DNA of 64,000 bases from positions 62,001 through 126,000 of the forward strand of contig CAVVPK010000037.1 in assembly GCA_963750065.1 (NCBI GenBank). Direction: 5' to 3'. This document shows, piece after piece, positions 1 to 8,647 of the stretch. Each line of letters begins with the position of its first letter. Position 1 is the first letter of the stretch. The notes under the pieces are model-generated. The model saw only the letters and a program-made list of their open reading frames with translations. It had not been told where the DNA came from and ran no database searches. The position numbers and the translations under genes were made by a program. The stretch is from CAVSRC01 sp963750065 (GTDB taxonomy: Bacteria; Pseudomonadota; Alphaproteobacteria; Rhizobiales; Kaistiaceae).

Positions 1-2388
1 AAGGCAGTCCAGGCGCTGGACGCCATCCGCGGCATGATCGACCCCAAGGCCACGGTGCTGCGCGATGGTCACCGCGTGACCGTCAGCGCCGATACGATCG
101 TGCCCGGCGATATCGTCCTGATCGAGGCCGGCGCGCGGGTGCCGGCCGACATCCGCCTCATCCGCGCCCGAGGTCTCAGGATTGACGAGGCGATCCTCAC
201 CGGCGAATCGGTGCCGGCCGACAAGGCGGCGGTGCCGGTCGAGCCACAAGCTGGCATCGGCGACCGCCGGTCGATGGCCTTCTCGGGCACTTTCGTCGCC
301 GCCGGCCAGGGCATCGGAATTGCCGTAGCGACCGGTCAGAAGACCGAGCTTGGCCGCATCAGCACGCTGCTCGGCACGGTCGAAACGCTGCAGACGCCGC
401 TGGTGCGCCAGATGGATCATTTCGCCACGCAGCTCACCGCCGCAATCCTGGTCGCTTCGGCGGCGATCCTTCTCTTCGCCCGCTTCTTCCGCGGCTATTC
501 GTTCGGCGACGCCTTCATGGTGGTGGTCGGCATCGCGGTCTCGGCGATCCCCGAGGGCCTGCCGGCGATCATGACGATCACGCTCGCCATCGGCGTGCAG
601 CGCATGGCGGCACGCCACGCCATCATCCGCCGCCTGCCGGCAGCCGAAACGCTGGGCTCGGTGACGGTCATCTGCTCCGACAAGACCGGCACGCTGACGC
701 GCAACGAGATGACGGCTGAGAGCATCGTCACCGAGGTCGGCGAATACGAGGTGACCGGCGCCGGCCGCACGCCCGACGGCGGCTTCCGTTTCGGCGGCGA
801 CGACCGCGATCCGGCCGGCGACCGCGTGCTGATGGAGCTGCTCAGTGCCGGCCTGTTGTGCAACGACGCCGAACTGCGTCAGGTCGATGGCGAATGGCGC
901 TCCGACGGCGACCCGATGGAGGCGGCGCTGGTGGCGTTGGCCATGAAGGCCGGCATCGACCCGACGCTCAAGCGCAAACAGCTGCCACGTTCGGATGAAA
1001 TTCCCTTCGACGCGCTGCATCGCTTCATGGCGACGCTGCATCACAGCCACGACGGCAAGGCCTTCATCCTGATCAAGGGGGCGCCTGAACGGGTGCTGGC
1101 GATGTGCTCAAGCGAGCGCACGGCTGAGGGCGATGTGCCGCTGAGAAGCGAGCACTGGCACCGGGCGGCGATGGAGTTGGCAGGGCGCGGCAAGCGCGTG
1201 CTCGGCTTCGCGCTCAAGCCGGCCGATCCCGACAAGCACGATCTTGCCTTCGCCGATGTCGATACGGACGCCGTCCTCATCGGCTTTGTCGGCTTCCTCG
1301 ACCCGCCGCGGGAAGAGGCCATCGCGGCTATCGAGGATTGCCGCACGGCCGGCATCCGCGTGGTGATGATCACTGGCGACCATGCCACCACGGCGCGCGA
1401 GATCGCCCGCCAGCTCGGCATCGCCGAAGACCCGAAGGTGCTGACCGGCCAGGAGCTGGACCGGCTCGACGACGAGGGCCTGCGCGAGGCGGCGCGGGAG
1501 ACGGCGGTGTTCGCGCGCACAACGCCGGAGCACAAGCTGCGTCTGGTGCAGGCGCTGCAGGCCGATGGCCTGACGGTGGCGATGACCGGCGACGGCGTCA
1601 ACGATGCGCCGGCGTTGAAGCGCGCCGATGTCGGCGTGGCGATGGGTGAGAAGGGCACAGAGGTTGCCAAGGAGGCGGCCGAGGTGGTGCTCGCCGACGA
1701 CAACTTTGCCTCGATCGTGGCGGCGGTACGCGAAGGCCGCACGGTCTACGACAACGTCATGAAGGTCATTGCCTGGACGCTGCCGACCAATGGCGGCGAG
1801 TGCCTGACCATCATGGCGGCGCTCGCGGTCGGTTTCGCTCTGCCGCTGACCCCGGTCCAGATCCTGTGGATCAACACGATCACCGCCGTCGCTCTCGGCC
1901 TGACATTCGCCTTCGAGCCGATGGAGCCGGGGGCCATGCGGCGGCCGCCGCGCGCGGCCTACCAACCGATCCTGACGCTGGATCTGCTTTGGCGCGTCTT
2001 TTTCGTCTCCGTCCTGTTCGTGACGGCGACCTTCGGCGTCTTCTTCTGGGCGCAGTCGGTGGGTCACTCGCTGGAGACGGCACGCACCATGGTGGTCAAC
2101 ACGCTGGTGGTGATGGAGATCGCCTATCTCTTCAGCGTCCGCTATGTGCACGGCACGTCGTTCACCTGGGTTGGCGTGCTCGGCACGCCGGCGGTGCTGA
2201 TCGGGGTGGGCACGGTCACGGTCGCCCAGGTCGCCTTCACCTATCTGCCGGTCTTCCAGGTCCTGTTCGGCTCGCGGCCGCTGTCCTTCTTCGAGGGGGC
2301 GATTGTGGTTGCCATCGGCGTCGTTTTGCTCGTCGTCGTTGAGATCGAGAAGCAGGTGCGCATGGCGATCAGCGGCCGCCATGGCTAA
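1..2388 (+). CDS. P2-type cation-transporting ATPase, 5' end outside the window
   Basis: Membrane ATPase that pumps a cation through a phospho-aspartate cycle. The frame is open from the first base, so the N-terminus (first membrane hairpin and part of the actuator domain) is missing; 795 residues remain. Visible in order: actuator loop TGES near residue 67, the P2-type M4 motif PEGLP near 184, phosphorylation site DKTGTLT near 227, nucleotide-domain KGAPERV, TGDH, hinge GDGVNDAP near 529, then a hydrophobic C-terminal M5-M10 block. PEGLP in M4 and the lack of CPC or an N-terminal metal domain place it with Ca/Na/H-type pumps rather than heavy-metal pumps. The exact ion cannot be read from what is visible. 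The next gene starts about 120 bases downstream and is functionally unrelated. Confidence 0.93.
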   Translation, partial: KAVQALDAIRGMIDPKATVLRDGHRVTVSADTIVPGDIVLIEAGARVPADIRLIRARGLRIDEAILTGESVPADKAAVPVEPQAGIGDRRSMAFSGTFVAAGQGIGIAVATGQKTELGRISTLLGTVETLQTPLVRQMDHFATQLTAAILVASAAILLFARFFRGYSFGDAFMVVVGIAVSAIPEGLPAIMTITLAIGVQRMAARHAIIRRLPAAETLGSVTVICSDKTGTLTRNEMTAESIVTEVGEYEVTGAGRTPDGGFRFGGDDRDPAGDRVLMELLSAGLLCNDAELRQVDGEWRSDGDPMEAALVALAMKAGIDPTLKRKQLPRSDEIPFDALHRFMATLHHSHDGKAFILIKGAPERVLAMCSSERTAEGDVPLRSEHWHRAAMELAGRGKRVLGFALKPADPDKHDLAFADVDTDAVLIGFVGFLDPPREEAIAAIEDCRTAGIRVVMITGDHATTAREIARQLGIAEDPKVLTGQELDRLDDEGLREAARETAVFARTTPEHKLRLVQALQADGLTVAMTGDGVNDAPALKRADVGVAMGEKGTEVAKEAAEVVLADDNFASIVAAVREGRTVYDNVMKVIAWTLPTNGGECLTIMAALAVGFALPLTPVQILWINTITAVALGLTFAFEPMEPGAMRRPPRAAYQPILTLDLLWRVFFVSVLFVTATFGVFFWAQSVGHSLETARTMVVNTLVVMEIAYLFSVRYVHGTSFTWVGVLGTPAVLIGVGTVTVAQVAFTYLPVFQVLFGSRPLSFFEGAIVVAIGVVLLVVVEIEKQVRMAISGRHG

Positions 2389-2509
2389 TCAAATGTGAAC
2401 GAATCGTAACCGGGGCTGACAGCCGGCTGAAAGCTGGTTGCTGCGAATATGCGCTTCAACGGTCGCAGAAAACGGCCGGATCCTGTCCGAATTGCATGAG
2501 TTGCGCCCC

Positions 2510-3361
2510 ATGAAGAAGATCGCTCTTTCGGCCCTCGTCATCGCCGCTTCCGGTGCCTATGTCTGGAGCCAGGCCGGCAGCACGTCCGACCCGCTTTTGG
2601 CCGGTGCCGACCTGCAGACTGGCAGTATTCAGACCCTGGCCTCGACCGGCGGCAATGTGAAGATGGCGCCGCGCGAGGTGCCGTTCGTGGCGCCGGCAAC
2701 CAATGCGCCGGCCGCCTCTGCTCCGAACTTTGCCGCTCAGGCGCCGGCCGACCAGCAGCCGCTGCCGCCGTTGCCCGCAGCGGCGGATTCCTCGGGCTTC
2801 GCACCGGCGGCCACCCAGACGTCGCCGCCCGCCGATAGCGCGCCGTCCCCGGCGGCCCCGGTCGCCATTGCCAATGCCCAGGCGCCGGCAGCCCCGGCGC
2901 CCGATCCGGCACCGGCACAGCCGGATGCCGTCACCGTTCCTCTGCCGCGCCTGCGCCCGCCCTACCATCAGGTCGCGTCAGCAGCGCCGACGCCCGCCCC
3001 CGCGTCGGCGCCTTCTTCCCCGTCCGCTCCCGCCGCTGCGGTGTCGCCGCTGGTCCGCATGGCTTCCGCCACCACGGGTCTCAGCGATGGCACCTATCGC
3101 GGCCCGGTGGTCAACGCCTACTACGGCCTCATGCAGATCGAGGCCGTCGTCAGGCAGGGGCGGTTGGCGACCATCCATGTGCTGCGCTATCCGAACACCC
3201 ACAGCACCTCGATCTACATCAATCGCCAGGCGCTGCCGATGCTGCGCGACGAGGTGATCAGCGCCCAAAGCGCCCGTGTCGACATCGTCTCGGGCGCAAC
3301 GCTGTCGAGCCACGCCTTTATTCAGTCGCTCGGCGGCGCGCTCAGGAAGGCACGCGCGTAG
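2510..3361 (+). CDS. Secreted or membrane-anchored FMN-binding domain protein
   Basis: Predicted extracytoplasmic flavoprotein of 283 residues. The ATG at 2510 starts a short basic and hydrophobic stretch (MKKIALSALVIAASG) that looks like a signal anchor; a longer in-frame start at 2438 adds residues with no signal character. Residues about 60-190 are an Ala/Pro-rich linker, and the last 95 residues are an FMN_bind domain. The C-terminal motif DIVSGATLSS matches the flavinylation site used by ApbE, with the acceptor Thr at about residue 264. The gene is followed within 5 bases by apbE, which supports covalent FMN loading, and then by a membrane reductase. Inferred role: terminal flavin carrier of a transmembrane electron-transfer chain. 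The final electron acceptor is unknown. Confidence 0.85.
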   Translation: MKKIALSALVIAASGAYVWSQAGSTSDPLLAGADLQTGSIQTLASTGGNVKMAPREVPFVAPATNAPAASAPNFAAQAPADQQPLPPLPAAADSSGFAPAATQTSPPADSAPSPAAPVAIANAQAPAAPAPDPAPAQPDAVTVPLPRLRPPYHQVASAAPTPAPASAPSSPSAPAAAVSPLVRMASATTGLSDGTYRGPVVNAYYGLMQIEAVVRQGRLATIHVLRYPNTHSTSIYINRQALPMLRDEVISAQSARVDIVSGATLSSHAFIQSLGGALRKARA

Positions 3362-3365
3362 CCGG

Positions 3366-4121
3366 ATGTCCACCATGCGTGTCACGCGGCTCCTGATGGG
3401 CATGCCGATTACGGTCGATGTCGCCGGCAGCGGCGACGACGATGCGACGGTCGAGGCGGCATTCGCCTATTTCGACGCAGTCGACCGGCGCTTCAGCACC
3501 TACAAGGACGACAGTGAGATCTCGGCGCTGAACCAGGGGCGTCTCGGCGAAAAGGACTACAGCGCCGAGATGCGCGAGGTACTGGCACTGGCCGAGCAGA
3601 CCCGGCGCGAGACCGGCGGCTATTTCGACATCCGCACCTCGGCCGGCACGCTCGATCCGTCCGGCATCGTCAAAGGCTGGGCGATCCGCAACGCAGCAGC
3701 GCTGGTCGCCCGTTGCGGCGGCCGCGACTACTTCGTCGATGCGGGCGGCGACATCCAGGCTTCCGGACGCAATCCGGAAGGCCAGGAGTGGCGGGTCGGC
3801 ATCCGTAACCCCTTCGATCAGGCGCAGATCATCAAGGTGCTCGAACCGCGCGGCAAGGGTGTTGCCACCTCGGGCACCTATGTGCGCGGCCAGCACATCT
3901 ACGATCCGCACGCCCGCGGGAGCGCGATCGAGGAGATCGTCGCACTGACGGTTATCGGCCCCGATGTTCTGGAAGCCGATCGCTTCGCCACCGCGGCCTT
4001 CGCCATGGGCCGCAGCGGCATCGGCTTCATCGAGCAGACGCCGGACCTCGAAGGCTATCTTGTCGACCGCAACGGCCGGGCGACGTTCACCAGCGGTTTT
4101 GAAGGCTATTGCGCATCATGA
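3366..4121 (+). CDS. apbE: ApbE family FAD:protein FMN transferase
   Basis: Transfers FMN from FAD to a Thr or Ser of a target flavoprotein, with Mg. The protein has 251 residues and carries family signatures in order: an early MGMPITVDV strand, DAGGDIQASG, SGTYVRG, the HIYDP metal region and DRFATAAFAMG near the C-terminus. Starts at 3366 and 3375 are both possible. Upstream in-frame codons overlap the FMN-protein gene and are unlikely. It is shorter than many ApbE proteins and shows no secretion signal or lipobox, so flavinylation may occur in the cytoplasm or the N-terminus may be misjudged. Its position between the FMN-binding protein and the membrane reductase identifies the likely substrate. 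It ends in an ATGA overlap with the next gene. Confidence 0.92.
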   Translation: MSTMRVTRLLMGMPITVDVAGSGDDDATVEAAFAYFDAVDRRFSTYKDDSEISALNQGRLGEKDYSAEMREVLALAEQTRRETGGYFDIRTSAGTLDPSGIVKGWAIRNAAALVARCGGRDYFVDAGGDIQASGRNPEGQEWRVGIRNPFDQAQIIKVLEPRGKGVATSGTYVRGQHIYDPHARGSAIEEIVALTVIGPDVLEADRFATAAFAMGRSGIGFIEQTPDLEGYLVDRNGRATFTSGFEGYCAS

Positions 4122-5629
4122 TGACGCACATCGACCGTTTCCTCGACCACACCACCATGTACCGGCTGGTGCTCTGGCACCTCGTCGTGGTCCTCGCTGT
4201 CGCGCTGGCGTTCAGCTTCTTCGGCCTGGTGCACTACACCCCGATCGAGATCGTCTTCTCGACCGCACTGATCCTGGCGGTGTGCTGGATCACCAATCTG
4301 GTCTTCGCGCGTGTCTTCAAGGTGCCGCCGAACCAGGAATCGATCTACATCACGGCGCTCATCGTGGGGCTCATCATGAGCCCGGTGGGCTTCACGGACG
4401 TGCGTGGCATCGGCGGGCTGATCTTCGCCGCGGTGTGGGCGATGGCGTCGAAGTACATCTTCGCCGTCGGCCGCAAGCACGTCTTCAATCCGGCCGCCTT
4501 CGGCGTCCTGCTGCCGGCGCTGCTGATCAACCAGCCGGCAACCTGGTGGGTCGGCGGCGACCTGTCGCTGCTGCCGGTGGTGTTCATCGGCGGTGTGCTC
4601 ATCGTGCGCAAGCTGCGGCGCCTCGATCTGATCGCGACCTTCATGGCGGTGGTCTTCCTGACCATTCTGCCCACCACCGCGCCGTCGCAGTGGTTGATGA
4701 CCATTTCGGAGACCCTGCAGCACTCGCCGATCTTCTTCTTCGCCTTCATCATGCTCACCGAGCCGCTGACCCAGCCGACGACGCGCTGGCCGCGGCTCGT
4801 CTTCGCGGCGCTCGTCGGCCTGCTGTTCTCGCCCAACGTCCACATCGGCTCGTTCTACTTCACGCCCGAGATGGCGCTGGTGGTTGGCAACGTCTTCGCT
4901 TGGGCGATCGGCCCCAGGGGACGCTTCGTGTTGACGCTGGAGCGCATCGAGCGGGCGGCGGCCGATACCTACGACTTCGTCTTCTCGACGCCGCACCGGC
5001 CGGCCTTCCAGGCCGGCCAGTATCTCGAATGGACCCTGCCGCTCGACCATTCCGACAATCGCGGTAACCGGCGCTATTTCACCGTCGCCTCGGCGCCGAC
5101 CGAGGGCGAAGTGCGCCTCGGGGTCAAGTTCTACCGCAAGCCCAGCGCCTTCAAGCGGACGCTCAGCGACCTGGCGCCCGGCGACACCATCCATGCTGCC
5201 CAGGTCGCCGGCAACTTCACCCTGCCGTCCGACACCAACAAGAAGCTCGCCTTCCTTGCCGGCGGTATCGGCATCACGCCGTTCCGCAGCATGCTGCAAT
5301 ACCTCATCGACGAGGGTGAGGCGCGGCCCATCGTCATGCTCTATGGCTGCGAAAACCAGGACGACATCGCCTATGGCGACGTGCTCGATGCGGCCGAACG
5401 CAAGCTCGGTATCCGCACCGTCTATGCGATCGCCCGCGGCGCGCGACGCGGGCAGTATCCAGGCTATATCGACGCCCGCCTGGTCAAGGCGGCGATCCCC
5501 GACTATCGCGAGCGCACCTTCTATATCTCCGGCCCGCAGGGGATGGTGAAGGCGATGCGCCACACGCTCACCGAAATGGGCGTGCACCGCACGCGCATCA
5601 AGACCGACTTCTTCCCCGGCTTCGCCTGA
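4118..5629 (+). CDS. NqrB/RnfD-like membrane domain fused to a ferredoxin-NAD(P) reductase-like domain
   Basis: A 503-residue fusion. Residues about 15-265 form many hydrophobic helices resembling NqrB/RnfD, including the FNPAAFG segment typical of that family, but there is no SGAT flavinylation motif of the kind NqrB and RnfD carry. Residues about 270-503 are a soluble FNR-like module: FAD motif RRYFTVASAP, nucleotide motif GGIGITPFRSML and C-terminal SGPQGMVKAM, with no 2Fe-2S domain after it. The ATG at 4118 overlaps the apbE stop (ATGA); a TTG lies at 4109. Inferred function: take electrons from NAD(P)H in the cytoplasm via FAD and pass them through the membrane to the FMN protein encoded two genes upstream. 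The architecture is clear; the direction and partner are inference. Confidence 0.85.
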   Translation: MMTHIDRFLDHTTMYRLVLWHLVVVLAVALAFSFFGLVHYTPIEIVFSTALILAVCWITNLVFARVFKVPPNQESIYITALIVGLIMSPVGFTDVRGIGGLIFAAVWAMASKYIFAVGRKHVFNPAAFGVLLPALLINQPATWWVGGDLSLLPVVFIGGVLIVRKLRRLDLIATFMAVVFLTILPTTAPSQWLMTISETLQHSPIFFFAFIMLTEPLTQPTTRWPRLVFAALVGLLFSPNVHIGSFYFTPEMALVVGNVFAWAIGPRGRFVLTLERIERAAADTYDFVFSTPHRPAFQAGQYLEWTLPLDHSDNRGNRRYFTVASAPTEGEVRLGVKFYRKPSAFKRTLSDLAPGDTIHAAQVAGNFTLPSDTNKKLAFLAGGIGITPFRSMLQYLIDEGEARPIVMLYGCENQDDIAYGDVLDAAERKLGIRTVYAIARGARRGQYPGYIDARLVKAAIPDYRERTFYISGPQGMVKAMRHTLTEMGVHRTRIKTDFFPGFA

Positions 5630-5759
5630 CAGGCATTCGGCATTTGGCAGCCGGCATTCGACCGACTGCCGACGGCCTATTGCCGATTGCCCTCCCGTGC
5701 CCGCTTGATGCGTGGGTCGCTCCCCGCGATACTGCCTGCCCGGGGTGAAGGGGCAGGCA

Positions 5760-7991
5760 ATGCTTTCCTTTCTGCGCGCCAGATATGTCTATGCGGCGCT
5801 GGTGCTGGCGATTCTTGCTGGCGCCACGCTGATCCGCCTGGCCGATCCCTTCTTCGTCCAGGCGTTGCGGCTGATCGCCTTCGATTCCTATCAGAAGCTC
5901 GATCCGGCTCCCTACGACCCCGACCTGCCGGTCAGGATCGTCGATGTCGACGAGGCCTCGCTGGCGAAGATCGGCCAGTGGCCGTGGCCGCGCACGATCA
6001 TGGCCAAGCTGCTCGACACGCTGGGCGCCGATGGCGCCGCGGTGGCGGCCTTCGACATCCTGTTCTCGGAACCCGACCGCACCTCGCCGGAGGAGGCGGT
6101 GAAGCACATGACGCCGCAGGAAGCGGCCGCGCTGACGCCGCTGATCGTCGGCAAGCAGACCCACGATCAGATCTTCGCCGATTCGATCGCCAAGAACCCG
6201 ACCATCCTGGCCACGGCGCTCACCGCGCACGCAACGCCGCCGCCGCCGCTCAAGGCCGGTTTCGCCACGGTCGGCGACGACCCCAAGGACTTCGTGCCGA
6301 CCTTCGCCGGGGCCAATGTCAACCTGCCCATCCTCGACGCGGCGGCAACCGGCATCGGCTCGATCAATTGGATTCCCGACCGCGACCAGGTCGTGCGCCG
6401 GATTCCGTTGATTTACCGCGTCGGCAACCAGTATGTGCCGACGCTGACCACCGAGGCGCTGCGCGTCGCGCAATCTGCCGGCACCTATGTGCTCAAGGGA
6501 TCGAACGCCAGCGGCGAGACCGCCTTCGGCCAGCAGACCGGCCTCAACCACATCCGTGTCGGGGCAATAGAGATTCCCACCGATGCCGACGGCGGCATCT
6601 GGCTGCATTTCCGCCCGCACGACCCGCGCGCCTATGTCCCGGCTTGGAAGGTGCTCGCCGGCGAGGTCGATCCGGAGGTGTTCGCCGGCCGCATCGTGCT
6701 GATCGGCACCAGCGCGCCGGGCCTGATCGATTTGCGTGCGACGCCGCTCGATGCGGCGATCCCCGGCGTCGAGATCCATGCCCAGGCCATCGAGCAGATC
6801 CTGCAAGGCGCGCAGACCGGCACCTCGCTCAGCCGGCCGGACTACGCCATGGCCGTCGAAATCGTGCTGACGCTGGTGCTGGGACTGGCGCTCAGCTTCG
6901 TCATCCCGAGGGTTAACCCGCTGACCTCGGGGATCGTCGGCGTGGCGGTGATGGGCTCGCTGCTCATTGGCGGCTATCTTGCCTTCGGCAGGCTGGGCCT
7001 GCTGCTCGACCCGACCTATCCGGCGGTGACCGTGTTCCTTCTGGTTGCCGGGGCGTCCACCTACGTCTTCCGGCAGACCGAAAGGCAGCGCGGCGAGGTG
7101 CGCCGTGCCTTCAGCTACTACGTGTCGCCGATGGTGGTGAGCGAGATCATCGCCCATCCTGAAAAGCTCGAACTCGGCGGCGCCGTGCGCGAGCTGACGC
7201 TGCTCTTCTGCGACGTGCGCAACTTCACCTCGATCTCGGAGTCGATGACGGCGCACGAGTTGACCACCTTCATCAACAACCTGCTGACGCCGCTCTCCGA
7301 GATCATCCTTTCCAATCGCGGCACCATCGACAAATACATGGGCGACGCCATCATGGCGTTCTGGAACGCGCCGCTCGACGATGCCGACCACGCCCAGCAC
7401 GCCTGCCAGTCGGCGATCGCCATGGTCAAGCGCATGAAGGCCCTCAACGAGGAATGGCGTGCGGCGGCCGAGGCCGCGGGCAAGCCCTACAAGGATGTCG
7501 CTGTCGGCATCGGCATCAATTCCGGCGATTGCTGCGTCGGCAATCTGGGTTCGGTGCAGCGCTTCGACTATTCGGCCATCGGCGACGACGTCAACGTCGC
7601 ATCGCGGCTGGAAGGCCAATCGAAGACCTATGGCGTGCCGATCGTCATCGGCGAATCGTCACATAACCAGTTGCCCGCGGTGCAGGCGATCGAGCTCGAT
7701 CTGATGCGGGTGAAGGGCAAACTGCATCCGGCGAAGATCTACACCCTCTACGACGTGCTCGACGGGCCCGAGGACGGCTTCGAGCGGCTGGCGCCGCGCC
7801 ATGCCGCCATGCTGGAGGCCTATCGCAGGCGCGACTGGGACGGGGCGGAAGCGGCGATCGCGCGCTGCGAGGCGATCGGTGTCGGCAGGCTGGTGGCGCT
7901 TTACGCGCTCTATCGCGGCCGCATCGCGGACTGGCGCCAAACGCCGCCGCCACCGGATTGGGACGGCACCTTCACGGCAACGTCCAAATAG
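5760..7991 (+). CDS. CHASE2-domain class III adenylate/guanylate cyclase
   Basis: Membrane cyclase of 743 residues. An N-terminal helix (about 7-24) precedes an extracytoplasmic CHASE2 sensor (about 30-330), a group of three membrane helices (about 350-430) and a C-terminal cyclase domain (about 470-660). The metal-binding Asp pair is present in LFCDVRNFTS (about 483) and KYMGDAIMAF (about 528), and the purine and transition-state region appears as YSAIGDDVNVASRLEG (about 604), so it should be active. Lys in KYMGD and Asp in IGDD favour ATP as substrate. The start at 5760 follows GAAGGGG, while an in-frame codon at 5712 has no better support. The next gene is preceded by a perfect CRP palindrome, and the neighbours are envelope proteins, suggesting an envelope-sensing cAMP circuit. 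Confidence 0.93.
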   Translation: MLSFLRARYVYAALVLAILAGATLIRLADPFFVQALRLIAFDSYQKLDPAPYDPDLPVRIVDVDEASLAKIGQWPWPRTIMAKLLDTLGADGAAVAAFDILFSEPDRTSPEEAVKHMTPQEAAALTPLIVGKQTHDQIFADSIAKNPTILATALTAHATPPPPLKAGFATVGDDPKDFVPTFAGANVNLPILDAAATGIGSINWIPDRDQVVRRIPLIYRVGNQYVPTLTTEALRVAQSAGTYVLKGSNASGETAFGQQTGLNHIRVGAIEIPTDADGGIWLHFRPHDPRAYVPAWKVLAGEVDPEVFAGRIVLIGTSAPGLIDLRATPLDAAIPGVEIHAQAIEQILQGAQTGTSLSRPDYAMAVEIVLTLVLGLALSFVIPRVNPLTSGIVGVAVMGSLLIGGYLAFGRLGLLLDPTYPAVTVFLLVAGASTYVFRQTERQRGEVRRAFSYYVSPMVVSEIIAHPEKLELGGAVRELTLLFCDVRNFTSISESMTAHELTTFINNLLTPLSEIILSNRGTIDKYMGDAIMAFWNAPLDDADHAQHACQSAIAMVKRMKALNEEWRAAAEAAGKPYKDVAVGIGINSGDCCVGNLGSVQRFDYSAIGDDVNVASRLEGQSKTYGVPIVIGESSHNQLPAVQAIELDLMRVKGKLHPAKIYTLYDVLDGPEDGFERLAPRHAAMLEAYRRRDWDGAEAAIARCEAIGVGRLVALYALYRGRIADWRQTPPPPDWDGTFTATSK

Positions 7992-8054
7992 TCAGAGCCT
8001 TTGCCAGCTGGATGGAACGGAATTGGCTCCAACCGGCCACCAAAGATTCCAGCT

Positions 8055-8098
8055 TGTGACGCTGATCACAGTCTTGTTATGAGGCCCTGCCCTAGGAT
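8055..8098 (+). promoter_or_regulatory. CRP-type binding site and class II-like promoter
   Basis: TGTGACGCTGATCACA at 8055-8070 is a perfect TGTGA-N6-TCACA palindrome, the consensus for cAMP-CRP. TAGGAT at 8093-8098 could be a -10 element. This would put the transcription start near 8105 and the centre of the palindrome at about -42, the usual class II activator position. It lies just after the cyclase gene and before the DUF3307 gene. The match is direct; use by CRP is inferred. Confidence 0.6.
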
Positions 8099-8138
8099 TG
8101 GGCAGCAGGCCGGACGTCGGGATCGGGAAAAGGAACTC

Positions 8139-8531
8139 ATGGACCCAAACATCGGGGCGGGCACGGTGGTCGCGATCTTCCTGTGGCTGCAGATCAAGCA
8201 TTTCGTCTTCGACTACGTCGTGCAGACGCCCTACCAGTTCCGCAACAAGGGCACCTACGGTCACGCCGGCGGCATCCTGCATTCCGGCCTGCAGGCGCTG
8301 GGCACGATTCCCGCCTTCTTCATCCTGCCGACCGGCTGGCTGATGGGTGTGACCATCGTCATAGGCGAATTCATCGTTCACTATCATGTGGACTGGTCGA
8401 AGGAGCAGTCGCTCCGGCGGATGAAACTGACCACGACCGATGCCTGGTACTGGCGGATCTACGGGCTCGACCAGCTCGCCCATCAACTCACCTATGTCGT
8501 GATCGCGGCACTGCTGGCCGGCGTGATCTGA
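8139..8531 (+). CDS. DUF3307 family small integral membrane protein
   Basis: A 130-residue protein with at least three hydrophobic segments. Its layout matches DUF3307: an early LQIKHFVFDYVVQTP segment, a central GHAGGILHSGLQA, a histidine-rich GEFIVHYHVDW, and a C-terminal GLDQLAHQLTYVVIAALL helix. The function of the family is not known to me. The ATG at 8139 follows AAAAGGAACTC, a good ribosome site. The gene sits between the CHASE2 cyclase and the FecR group and is headed by the CRP-type site, so it may be a direct target of the neighbouring cyclase. The conserved His and Asp residues within the membrane segments could bind a metal, but this is a guess. Confidence 0.8.
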   Translation: MDPNIGAGTVVAIFLWLQIKHFVFDYVVQTPYQFRNKGTYGHAGGILHSGLQALGTIPAFFILPTGWLMGVTIVIGEFIVHYHVDWSKEQSLRRMKLTTTDAWYWRIYGLDQLAHQLTYVVIAALLAGVI

Positions 8532-8647
8532 AGCCTTCGGCGTAAGCAGTTCGTTCAAGAAAACGGGCGGCGGAGGAAGCCGTCCGGACGAAGGCGATTG
8601 CCCGCGCCGGCCGGCGGGAGGCGCGCTCTGGCAAGCCGAGCGAGGAG

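Noticed and set aside
5598..7619. A 673-residue minus-strand open frame antisense to the cyclase.
   Set aside because: Low-complexity shadow translation; the cyclase on the plus strand has all catalytic motifs.
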